From the NCBI GenBank assembly GCA_035714365.1, contig DASTMB010000026.1, positions 1 through 64,000 on the forward strand: 64,000 nt of DNA. The letters run 5' to 3'. Numbering within the stretch: the first letter of the stretch is position 1; each line of letters begins with the position of its first letter. This document shows, piece after piece, positions 19,311 through 27,165 of this stretch. Below the pieces are notes generated by a model that was given only the letters and a program-made list of their open reading frames with translations, was not told the origin of the DNA and ran no database searches. The stretch is from Mycobacteriales bacterium. Lineage in GTDB: Bacteria; Actinomycetota; Actinomycetes; BP-191. The position numbers and the translations under genes are program-made.

Positions 19311-20434
19311 GCCCCGAGGGTAGCCCGCAGCACCACCAGGTCGTCGCGGTGGACGACCTCGCGCTCGTACGCCGGCCCCAGCTCGGCGGCGAGGTCGCGC
19401 GTGGACCGGCCGAGCAGCGCGGGCAGCTCGGCGGCGCCGTAGTTGACCAGGCCGCGCGCGACGACGACGCCGTCGGGCGCGAGCAGCTCGACCGGGTCGC
19501 CCGCCGCGAACTCCCCCTCCACGGCCGTGACGCCGGCCGGCAGCAGCGAGAGGCGGCGGTCGACGACGGCGCGCACGGCGCCCTCGTCCAGCCGCAGCCG
19601 CCCGGCGGGCGCCGTCGCGTGAGCGAGCCAGTGCAGCCGCGACGCGGTGCGCGCGGCCGCGGCGTGGACGTAGGTGCCGACGTCGTCGCCGCGCACGGCG
19701 GCCGTCACGGCGGACGCCGCCGCGATCACGACGGCGGCGCCGCTGCCCGCCGCGATCCGCGCGGCGTCGAGCTTGGTGGCCATGCCGCCGGTGCCGAGCG
19801 CTCCCCCGCCGCCGGCCGCGACCGCGTCGAGCGCGGCCAGGTCGGCCACCTCGGGCAGCAGCCGCGCGTCCGGCACCCGCCGCGGGTCGGCGTCGTACAC
19901 GCCGGCCACGTCGGAGAGCAGCACCAGCAGGTCCGCGCCGACCAGGCCGGTGACGAGCGCGGCCAGCCGGTCGTTGTCGCCGAAGCGGATCTCGGCGGTG
20001 GCGACGGCGTCGTTCTCGTTGACGACGGGAACGACGCCGAGCGCGAGCAGGCGGTCCAGCGTCCGGCGGGCGTTGAGGTAGTGGGCGCGGCGCACGACGT
20101 CGTCGGCGGTGAGCAGCACCTGCCCGACGCGCAGCCCGTGCTCGCCGAACGCCGCGGCGTACCGGTGCACCAGCGCGCCCTGCCCGACGCTCGCCGCCGC
20201 CTGCAACGTCGCCAGGTCGCGCGGCCGCCGCGCCAGCCCGAGCGGGCCGAGCCCGGCGGCGATGGCACCGGAGGAGACGAGGACGACCTCCCGGCCGCCG
20301 GAACGCAACGCGGCCAGCGCCGCGACCAGCGCGTCGACGCGCGCGGCGTCGAGGTGCCCGTCGGCCGAGGCGAGCGACGACGAGCCGACCTTGACGACGA
20401 CCCGGCGCGCGCCCGCGACCGCCGCGCGGGTCAC
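19307..20434 (-). CDS. proB: Glutamate 5-kinase
   Basis: 375 residues: an amino-acid kinase domain ('[12 protein letters not shown]', '[18 protein letters not shown]', '[12 protein letters not shown]', '[25 protein letters not shown]') followed by a C-terminal PUA domain. Makes glutamyl 5-phosphate and is normally feedback-inhibited by proline. The GTG at 20434 makes a GTGA overlap with obg, and the stop overlaps proA. In many actinobacteria proB also follows obg directly. Confidence 0.97.
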   Translation of the reverse strand: MTRAAVAGARRVVVKVGSSSLASADGHLDAARVDALVAALAALRSGGREVVLVSSGAIAAGLGPLGLARRPRDLATLQAAASVGQGALVHRYAAAFGEHGLRVGQVLLTADDVVRRAHYLNARRTLDRLLALGVVPVVNENDAVATAEIRFGDNDRLAALVTGLVGADLLVLLSDVAGVYDADPRRVPDARLLPEVADLAALDAVAAGGGGALGTGGMATKLDAARIAAGSGAAVVIAAASAVTAAVRGDDVGTYVHAAAARTASRLHWLAHATAPAGRLRLDEGAVRAVVDRRLSLLPAGVTAVEGEFAAGDPVELLAPDGVVVARGLVNYGAAELPALLGRSTRDLAAELGPAYEREVVHRDDLVVLRATLGA

Positions 20435-21840
20435 CGCTCCTCGTCGTCCTCGGCGTGCACGCGGCGCGCCTTCTTGGCGGCCAGCCGCTCGTCGGCGCCG
20501 GTACGCGTGGAGGCGGGCGCGAACCGTTCGTCCTCCCCGCGCCGGGTGCCCTGGAACGCCTCCTCGGTCGGCTCCCAGTCGAACGTCCAGTCGCCGATGG
20601 TCACCTCGGCCCCCGCCTCGGCGCCCTGCTTGCGCAGCTCGGCCTCGACGCCGATGCGGGCCAGCCGGTCGGCGAGGTAGCCGACGGCCTCGTCGTTGTC
20701 GAAGTTCGTCTGCCGCACCCAGCGCTCGACCCGCTCGCCGCGCACGAGGTAGCCGCCGCCGTGGCGGGTCACCGTGAAGCCGCTGTCGTCCACCGCCGCC
20801 GGCCGCAGCACGACCCGCGTCGGCTCCGGCGGCGGCGCCGCCGCGCGGGCCGCGCGCACCGCCTCCGCCATCGCGTACGCGAGCGCCCGGACGCCGTCGT
20901 GGGTCGCCACGCTCGTCTCGTGGACGGCCAGCCCGCGCGCCTCCAGGTCGGGGCGGACCAGCTCGGCGAGGTCGCGGCCGACGTCGGTCTTGTTCAACGC
21001 CACCAGCCGCGGCCGGTCGGCCAGCCCGCCGTACTGCGCCAGCTCGTGCTCGATCGCGTCGATGTCGGACAGCGGGTCGCGCCCCGGCTCCTGCGTCGCC
21101 AGGTCGACGACGTGCACCAGAACGGCGCAGCGTTCGACGTGGCGCAGGAACTCCAGGCCGAGGCCCTTGCCCTGCGACGCGCCAGGGATCAGCCCCGGCA
21201 CGTCGGCGACGGTGAACGTCACGTCCCCGGCGGTGACGACGCCGAGGTTCGGGACCAGCGTCGTGAACGGGTAGTCGGCGATCTTCGGCTTCGCCGCCGA
21301 GAGGACCGAGATGAGCGAGGACTTCCCGGCGCTCGGGAAGCCGACCAGCGCCACGTCGGCGACGGTCTTCAGCTCGAGCACGACGTCGACCGACTCGCCC
21401 GGCTCCCCCAGCTCCGCGAACCCGGGCGCCTTGCGCCGCTGCGACGCCAGCGCGGCGTTGCCGCGGCCGCCGCGGCCGCCCTTCGCGACGACGTAACGGA
21501 CGCCGGTGCCGACCAGGTCGGCCAGCAGCTCGCCGGTCGCCGCGTCGCGCACCACCGTGCCGTCGGGGACGGGCAGCACCAGGTCGTCGGCGTTGGCGCC
21601 GTGGCGGTTGGAGCCCATGCCCTGCCGGCCGGAGCCGGCCTTCTGGTGCGGGTGGAAGTGGAAGTCGATGAGCGTCGTCACGCCGGGGTCGACGGCGAGC
21701 ACGACGTCCCCGCCGTTGCCGCCGTTGCCGCCGTCCGGGCCGCCGAGCGGCTTGAACTTCTCCCGGTGGATGCTCGAGCACCCCGGCCCGCCGTCGCCCG
21801 CGGCGACGTGCAGGACCACCCGGTCGACGAACACGGTCAC
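20431..21840 (-). CDS. obg: GTPase Obg
   Basis: Essential ribosome-associated GTPase involved in 50S maturation and growth control; 469 residues. Gly-rich OBG fold at the N-terminus, G domain with G1 'GFPSAGKSS' (167-175), G2/G3 'DYPFTTL' and 'DVPGLI', G4 'NKTD', then the actinobacterial C-terminal OCT domain ('[41 protein letters not shown]') and an acidic/basic tail. Two GTG starts are possible: 21840 matches the family N-terminus but sits against the GAGGGA, while 21834 has a 6-base spacing. Confidence 0.97.
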   Translation of the reverse strand: MTVFVDRVVLHVAAGDGGPGCSSIHREKFKPLGGPDGGNGGNGGDVVLAVDPGVTTLIDFHFHPHQKAGSGRQGMGSNRHGANADDLVLPVPDGTVVRDAATGELLADLVGTGVRYVVAKGGRGGRGNAALASQRRKAPGFAELGEPGESVDVVLELKTVADVALVGFPSAGKSSLISVLSAAKPKIADYPFTTLVPNLGVVTAGDVTFTVADVPGLIPGASQGKGLGLEFLRHVERCAVLVHVVDLATQEPGRDPLSDIDAIEHELAQYGGLADRPRLVALNKTDVGRDLAELVRPDLEARGLAVHETSVATHDGVRALAYAMAEAVRAARAAAPPPEPTRVVLRPAAVDDSGFTVTRHGGGYLVRGERVERWVRQTNFDNDEAVGYLADRLARIGVEAELRKQGAEAGAEVTIGDWTFDWEPTEEAFQGTRRGEDERFAPASTRTGADERLAAKKARRVHAEDDEER

Positions 21841-21858
21841 TCCCTCGGAAAAGACGAA

Positions 21859-21885
21859 GGGCGGGCCCGCAGGTGCGGCCCGCCC
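21859..21885 (-). terminator. Hairpin between rpmA and obg
   Basis: On the minus strand GGGCGGGCCGC-ACCT-GCGGGCCCGCCC (one bulged C), followed by TTCGTCTTTTCC. It lies 15 bases after the rpmA stop. The T-rich tail makes it a good intrinsic terminator or a partial one that sets lower expression of obg than of the ribosomal proteins. Confidence 0.7.
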
Positions 21886-21900
21886 TCTCGTACGACCGGC

Positions 21901-22155
21901 CTACTCGGCCGGGACCACGCTGACGGTCTTGCGCCCGCGGCGCGTGCCGAACTTCACCGCGCCCGGCGCGAGCGCGAACAGCGTGTCGTCGCCGCCGCGG
22001 CCGACCTGGTCACCCGGGTGGAAGTGGGTGCCGCGCTGGCGGACGAGGATCTCGCCGGCCTTGACGACCTGGCCGCCGAAGCGCTTCACGCCGAGGAACT
22101 GCGGGTTGGAGTCGCGGCCGTTACGGCTGGACGACGCGCCCTTCTTGTGAGCCAT
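21901..22155 (-). CDS. rpmA: 50S ribosomal protein L27
   Basis: 84 residues, normal length. '[48 protein letters not shown]' is the standard L27 sequence; the N-terminal tail reaches the peptidyl-transferase centre. It starts directly with MAHKKG, so no N-terminal cleavage as in Firmicutes is implied. It follows rplU by 4 bases. Confidence 0.98.
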   Translation of the reverse strand: MAHKKGASSSRNGRDSNPQFLGVKRFGGQVVKAGEILVRQRGTHFHPGDQVGRGGDDTLFALAPGAVKFGTRRGRKTVSVVPAE

Positions 22156-22159
22156 CTGG

Positions 22160-22468
22160 TCAGCTCCCGCTCTCGATGCCGGTCACGCGCACCTGCGTGT
22201 ACTGCTGCCGGTGGCCCTGGCGCTTGTGGTAGCCGGTCTTGTTCTTGAACTTGTGGATCCGGATCTTCGGGCCCTTGGTGGCGCCGACGATCTCGGCGGT
22301 GACGGCGACGTTCTTCAACGCCGCCGCGTCGGTCGTGACCGTCTCGCCGTCGACGAGCAGCACGGCCGGCAGGGTGACCGTGCCGGTGGCGTCGAGCTTC
22401 TCGACCTCGATGACGTCGCCGACCGCGACCTTGTGCTGCTTGCCGCCGGTCTTGACGATGGCGTACAC
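22160..22468 (-). CDS. rplU: 50S ribosomal protein L21
   Basis: 102 residues. '[24 protein letters not shown]' at the N-terminus and '[35 protein letters not shown]' at the C-terminus are diagnostic. GTG 22468 is chosen over the longer in-frame start at 22528: it has AGGAG at an 8-base spacing and gives the family length. It is the first gene of the rplU-rpmA-obg-proB-proA run. Confidence 0.98.
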   Translation of the reverse strand: MYAIVKTGGKQHKVAVGDVIEVEKLDATGTVTLPAVLLVDGETVTTDAAALKNVAVTAEIVGATKGPKIRIHKFKNKTGYHKRQGHRQQYTQVRVTGIESGS

Positions 22469-22507
22469 GAGTCGTGCTCCTGACTGCTGCGATGGCGTGA
22501 CGAAGCG

Positions 22508-22540
22508 GCGCGCCGAGAGCGCGCACAAGGAGGGAGCGTA
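22508..22540 (-). promoter_or_regulatory. Possible rplU promoter -10 and leader hairpin
   Basis: On the minus strand TACGCT (22535-22540) could be a -10 box, and 11 bases downstream GCGCGC-TCTCG-GCGCGC (22508-22524) can fold in the 5' leader. The -35 is not recognisable. L21 operons often carry autoregulatory leaders, but I cannot match a known structure. Confidence 0.35.
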
Positions 22541-22561
22541 CCTCAGGTCGGTCGCGGCAGG

Positions 22562-23779
22562 CTACCCGGCCGCCTCGTTCGCGAGCTGGCCGGCGGCGAG
22601 GCCCGCGGCGGCGACGACCGCGCCGAGGCCAACCAGCGCCCACGGGCCGCCGCGCACGACGATCCAGGCCATGAGGATCGGGCCGAAGATGTCGTGCACG
22701 GCGAAGCCGAGCGACCAGACGCCGAGGTACCGCCCGCGCAGCGCCTCCGGCGCCAGCCCGAGCGACACCGCCCAGCCGCCCACCGCCTCCCACAGCTCGG
22801 CCGCGCACTCGACCACGCCGACGACGAGCAGCAGCGCCACCGCGGGGGCGGCGGGCAGCGGCGACGCGACCGCCATCAGCACGCAGGTCAGCAGCAGCGT
22901 GAGGCCGCTCCACCGCAACGCCCGCCCGCCCTGCGCGACCGTCACCGACCGGCGGCTGAACGGCACCTGGAGCAGCACGACCAGCGCCGAGTTCATCGTG
23001 AAGATGATCCCGGCGAGCGCGGTGGGCGCGTGGGTGCGCTGGTCGATCCACAGCGGGAAGCCGAACAGCAGGATCGTCAGGTGCAGCGACAGCAGGCCAT
23101 GCAGCCCGGCCAGCGCGAGGAACCTGCGGTCGTTGAACACCGCGCCGTAGCCCGGGCCGCGGCCGGTCGCGGGCCGCACGTGCGCGTCGCGCACCCGCGC
23201 GAGCAGCAGGGCCGCCCCGACGAACGTCGCCGCGTCGCCGAGCACCAGCGCGATGTACGGGCCGCGCCCGCCGACGGCGAGCGCGAGGCTGACGAGCAGG
23301 CCGCCGGCGCCGTAGCCGATGTTGCGGATCGCGCGGATGAACGCGAGCGTCGTCACGCGCTCCCGCTCGTCGCCGAGCGTCGCCGCGAGCGCCTGGAACG
23401 CCGGGCGCGCCATCGTGTCGGCGAGGTTGGTCAACGACACCAGCACGGCGAACGCCGCGAACCCGCGCACCAGCGGGTAGCTCGCGTACGCGACGGTGCG
23501 GACGCCGAACAGCGCGAGCGCCGTGCGGCGCGGACCGTAGCGGTCGATGACCGGCCCGCCGATGATCGGACCGAGCATGCCGACGCCGCCGGCGATGCCG
23601 AGCCCGAGGCCGACGCGCGTCACCGGCAGGCCGGTGACCTTGACGAAGAACAGCGCGGACACCGGCAGGAACAGGCCGTTGCCGAGCGCGTCGACCACCG
23701 CGGCGACCGCGAAGATCCGCGCGTCCCGCCCCTCCGGGACCGCGAGCAGGGCGGCGAGGCGGGCGCGGACGCGGGTCAC
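22562..23779 (-). CDS. Major facilitator superfamily transporter
   Basis: 405 residues with about 10-12 hydrophobic helices. The cytoplasmic loop 2-3 motif appears as 'GGPVIDRYGPRRTALALFGVRTVAY', typical of MFS drug or sugar exporters. 'GNGLFLPVSALFFVKVTGLP' starts helix 1. The substrate is unknown. GTG 23779 is used; longer reading would cross the divergent phosphatase promoter region. It ends 93 bases upstream of rplU and is probably independent of it. Confidence 0.85.
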   Translation of the reverse strand: MTRVRARLAALLAVPEGRDARIFAVAAVVDALGNGLFLPVSALFFVKVTGLPVTRVGLGLGIAGGVGMLGPIIGGPVIDRYGPRRTALALFGVRTVAYASYPLVRGFAAFAVLVSLTNLADTMARPAFQALAATLGDERERVTTLAFIRAIRNIGYGAGGLLVSLALAVGGRGPYIALVLGDAATFVGAALLLARVRDAHVRPATGRGPGYGAVFNDRRFLALAGLHGLLSLHLTILLFGFPLWIDQRTHAPTALAGIIFTMNSALVVLLQVPFSRRSVTVAQGGRALRWSGLTLLLTCVLMAVASPLPAAPAVALLLVVGVVECAAELWEAVGGWAVSLGLAPEALRGRYLGVWSLGFAVHDIFGPILMAWIVVRGGPWALVGLGAVVAAAGLAAGQLANEAAG

Positions 23780-23840
23780 CCCGCGGAGTCTGCCAAGCCC
23801 GCGCGCCGGGGGCGCGGACATTCCCTGCGAGGATGCGGGC

Positions 23841-24629
23841 GTGGGCGAGACGGCGGCGTTGCTGGACCTGGCGGTACGGCTGGCGCGCGAGGCGGGCGCG
23901 TTGCTGCTGGACCGGCTGCCCGACGCCCGCACCGGCGTGACGAGCAAGAGCAGCCCCACCGACGTCGCCACCGACGCCGACCGGGCCGCCGAGGCGCTGA
24001 TCACGGAGACGCTGCGCCGGGAGCGCCCGGGCGACGCGATCCTCGCCGAGGAGGGCACCGCCGACACCGGCACCACCGGGCTGCGCTGGGTGGTCGACCC
24101 GCTCGACGGGACCGTCAACTACGTCTACCGCGCGCCGGCGTTCTGCGTCTCCGTCGCGGTGGAGGACGCGGACGGCTGGCTCGCGGGCGCGGTGTACGAC
24201 CCGCAGCGCGACGAGCTGTTCACCGGCGCGCGCGGCGAGGGGTCCGCGTGCGACGGCGCGCCGTTGCGCTGCACCGGCGTGACCGACCTGTCGCGGGCCC
24301 TGGTCGCGACCGGGTTCTCCTACGTCGCCGCCGACCGCGCGGCGCAGGCGGGCGTGCTGACGCGGGTGCTGCCGGCGGTGCGCGACATCCGCCGCGGCGG
24401 CAGCGCCGCGCTGGAGATCTGCGGCGTCGCGGCCGGCCGCGTGGACGCGTACTACGAGCTCGGCCCGGCGCCGTGGGATCGCGGCGCGGGCAGCGTGATC
24501 GCGACCGAGGCGGGCGCGGTGGTCCGCGTGCTGCGCACCCCGGACGGCCGCGACCTCACCGTCGCCGCCGCGCCGGGCGTCTTCGACGCGCTGGTCGGCC
24601 TGCTCCGCGAAGCGGGCGCGGTCGGCTAG
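23841..24629 (+). CDS. Inositol monophosphatase family protein
   Basis: 262 residues. Metal-binding motifs: 'ILAEEGTADTG', 'RWVVDPLDGTVNYVYRAPAFCVSVAVE' (DPLDGT) and 'YYELGPAPWDRGAGSVIATEAGA' (WDxGAG). This covers the Li-sensitive phosphatase superfamily (inositol-1-phosphatase, SuhB, histidinol-phosphatase-like). Actinobacteria need inositol phosphatases for phosphatidylinositol and mycothiol, but the substrate here is inferred. The GTG start follows GAGG by 9 bases. Its TAG stop shares the palindrome CTAG (24626-24629) with the stop of the convergent gene. Confidence 0.9.
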   Translation: MGETAALLDLAVRLAREAGALLLDRLPDARTGVTSKSSPTDVATDADRAAEALITETLRRERPGDAILAEEGTADTGTTGLRWVVDPLDGTVNYVYRAPAFCVSVAVEDADGWLAGAVYDPQRDELFTGARGEGSACDGAPLRCTGVTDLSRALVATGFSYVAADRAAQAGVLTRVLPAVRDIRRGGSAALEICGVAAGRVDAYYELGPAPWDRGAGSVIATEAGAVVRVLRTPDGRDLTVAAAPGVFDALVGLLREAGAVG

Positions 24630-27121
24630 GCGCGCCGGCGGCGGGTGAGCGCCGCGGCGCCCGCGGCGCCGAGCACCGCCGCCACCGGCAGCGCGCCGGG
24701 CAGGCCGGTCGTCGGGATGCGCGACGGCGGTGCGGCGGCCGGCGGCGCCGGCGCGTCGTGTCGCGGCGTCACCGTTCCCTGCCGCACCGGCTGCGGCGCC
24801 ACCAGGCCGCCGAGCGGGAGCACGAACGCGCCGCGGCCGAAGTTGGCGGCGTAGAGCGTGTTGGTGCCCGCCTGGTACGCGAGGTCCCAGATCGGCGCCA
24901 TCGGCAGCCCGGTGCCGACGCGGTACCACCTGCCGCTCGCCGGGTCGTCGGTCCAGAACACGCCGACGTCGGTGCCCGCGAACAGCCCGCTGCCGACCGG
25001 CAGCACCTTGCCGACGGGCGCGTTCGGCAGGTTGCCGCTGACGTCGGTCCACGTCACGCCGCGGTCGGTGCTGCGGAACACGTGCGGCGCCTGCTGCCCG
25101 CCGCGGAACCCGGAGAACGCCGCGTACGCGACGTCCGGGTGCCGCGGGTCGATCGCGACGCTCGTCACGTACGCCTTCGGCAGGTCCGGGTCGGTGCTCT
25201 CGGTCCACGACGTGAGCGGGTTGGCGGCGTTGTCGTGCGAGTACCAGAGGTGGCCGTCGTCGGTGCCGACGAGCAGGAAGCCCGTGTCGGCGTCGGTGAC
25301 GGCGATGGTCGAGACGGTGTCGTAGTTGCGGAACAGCGGGTTGGTCTCGGTGCTGCCCGCCTCGCCGTCGGTGAGGTCCGGGCTGATCGGCGTCCAGCTC
25401 GCGCCGTCGTCGGTGGAGCGGTGCACGATCGACGAGGCGGTGTAGACGGTGTGCGGGTTGGCGGGGTCGAACTCGATCGGCGTGAGCCAGTTCTTCCGCT
25501 CGCCCGCGACGTAGTCGCCCCAGTCGTCGCCGGAGTTGCCGCCGTCGTGGCTGACCATGCAGGCGCCGTACTGGCTGCACCCGTAGACGATCTGGTCGTC
25601 CTCCGGGTTGATCCGCATCTCGGTGCCGTCGCCGCCGGTGATGTCGTTCCAGCCGGCCGGGCTGGTCTCGCCCTCGTTGTCCCACGACCGGTTGCCGCCG
25701 TTGTCCTGGAGGCCGCCGACGATCCGGTCCGGCCGCTGCTGCGACACGTCGATGGAGAAGAGCTGGTTCCACGGCATGTACTCGCCGTGCTCCCACTCGG
25801 CCCCGTTGTCGTCGGAGCGGTAGAGGCCGCCGTCGTTGCCGAGGTAGACCCGGTCCGCCACCTTCGGGTCCCACGCCATCGCGTGCTGGTCGGCGTGGAA
25901 GCCGTTCGGCGCGGAGAAGCTCGCGCCGCCGTCCTTGCTCTCCGACAGGTTGACGCCGGTGGCGTAGACGTGGGTCGGCGACTTCGGGTCGACGTAGACG
26001 CGGCCGAACCACCACGCGTAGACGTAGCCGCCGGTGACGAGCGAGTCGTCGAACGACTTCGCGACGAACGTGTCGCCGCCGTCGGTGGACACGTAGAAGC
26101 CGCCGGTGAGGCCGTCGACGGTCGAGGAGAGGACGTAGACGAGGTTGCCGGTCGCGGCGGCGACGCCGAGCCGGCCGACCGTCTTCAGGCCCGGGCCGAA
26201 GAACGCCGTGCCGATCGGCGCCCACGTCGCGCCGCCGTCGGTGGAGCGGTAGAGGCCGGAGCCGCCGCCGGTGTAGTCGCGGCTGTCCGGCTTGCGCAGC
26301 CGGTCCCACATCGTGGCGTAGACGGTCCTGCTGTCGTCGGGGTCGAGCGCGAGGTCGACCGCGCCGGCCGACTCGGTGCTGCCCGCGAGCACCTTGGTCC
26401 AGTGGTCGCCGCCGTCGGTCGACAGGTACACGCCGCGCTCGCCGCCGGTCGCGAACAGCGGGCCGTTCGCCGCGACCCAGACCCGCTTCGGATCCTTCGG
26501 GTCGACGACGACACGGCCGATGCGCTCGCTGGCCGCCAGCCCGACCTGCTGCCAGTGCCTGCCGCCGTCGCGGCTGCGGTAGACGCCGGTGCCGCCGTAG
26601 GTGAGCGAGCCGCCGCCCGGGCCGGCCTCGCCGGTGCCGGCGTAGAGCGTGCCGTCCGGCGCGATCGCGAGCGCGCCGATCGTCTGCACCAGGTCGTCCG
26701 GCCAGACCGAGGCGAACGTCTTCCCGGCGTCGGTGGAGTGCCAGACGCCGCCCGTCGCGGTGGCGACGTAGATGGCGTTGGGCGTCTTCGGGTCGACGAC
26801 GACGTCGAGGACGCGGCCGCCGACGTTGGTCGGCCCCTGGAGCTGCCACGGCCGGCTCGCGAGCGCGCCCGGCGCGGCCAGCGCCTGGGTGCGGGCGCGC
26901 GCGAACGCGCCCGGCGGCACGACCGCCGTCTTCCCCGCCGTGCGCAGCAACGCCGCGTCGCCGGGCACCGGCTGCGGGCCGAGCTCGCCGAGCGTGGGCA
27001 TCGTGCCGGCGCGCGGCGAGAGCGCGCGCGGCGCGGCCCGATGCGGTGCCGTCCCCTGCGGGGCGGTGACGAGCGCGGCCGCCGCGAGGAGGGCGGTGAG
27101 AGCCAGAGGGGTGTGGTTCAC
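24626..27121 (-). CDS. Secreted BNR/sialidase-type beta-propeller protein
   Basis: 831 residues. Signal peptide at the start ('HTPLALTALLAAAALVTAPQG'), then about ten BNR-like repeats of the form 'GVYxSTDGGxxW' (for example 'GVWHSTDAGKTFASVW', 'GVYRSRDGGRHWQQV', 'GLYRSTDGGATWAPI', 'HVFRSTDRGVTWTDV'), which fold as beta-propellers as in VPS10/sortilin-like exported proteins. The C-terminus is 'IPTTGLPGALPVAAVLGAAG' followed by a basic RRRR, resembling a sortase-sorted or membrane-anchored tail with a non-canonical LPxTG. No glycosidase catalytic residues are identified. GTG 27121; it is separated from the RNase gene downstream end by 44 bases. Confidence 0.85.
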   Translation of the reverse strand: MNHTPLALTALLAAAALVTAPQGTAPHRAAPRALSPRAGTMPTLGELGPQPVPGDAALLRTAGKTAVVPPGAFARARTQALAAPGALASRPWQLQGPTNVGGRVLDVVVDPKTPNAIYVATATGGVWHSTDAGKTFASVWPDDLVQTIGALAIAPDGTLYAGTGEAGPGGGSLTYGGTGVYRSRDGGRHWQQVGLAASERIGRVVVDPKDPKRVWVAANGPLFATGGERGVYLSTDGGDHWTKVLAGSTESAGAVDLALDPDDSRTVYATMWDRLRKPDSRDYTGGGSGLYRSTDGGATWAPIGTAFFGPGLKTVGRLGVAAATGNLVYVLSSTVDGLTGGFYVSTDGGDTFVAKSFDDSLVTGGYVYAWWFGRVYVDPKSPTHVYATGVNLSESKDGGASFSAPNGFHADQHAMAWDPKVADRVYLGNDGGLYRSDDNGAEWEHGEYMPWNQLFSIDVSQQRPDRIVGGLQDNGGNRSWDNEGETSPAGWNDITGGDGTEMRINPEDDQIVYGCSQYGACMVSHDGGNSGDDWGDYVAGERKNWLTPIEFDPANPHTVYTASSIVHRSTDDGASWTPISPDLTDGEAGSTETNPLFRNYDTVSTIAVTDADTGFLLVGTDDGHLWYSHDNAANPLTSWTESTDPDLPKAYVTSVAIDPRHPDVAYAAFSGFRGGQQAPHVFRSTDRGVTWTDVSGNLPNAPVGKVLPVGSGLFAGTDVGVFWTDDPASGRWYRVGTGLPMAPIWDLAYQAGTNTLYAANFGRGAFVLPLGGLVAPQPVRQGTVTPRHDAPAPPAAAPPSRIPTTGLPGALPVAAVLGAAGAAALTRRRRA

Positions 27122-27165
27122 ACGCGCGGAGTTCGGTGCCGCGGCGCGCGTTCCTCCCGGACCGG

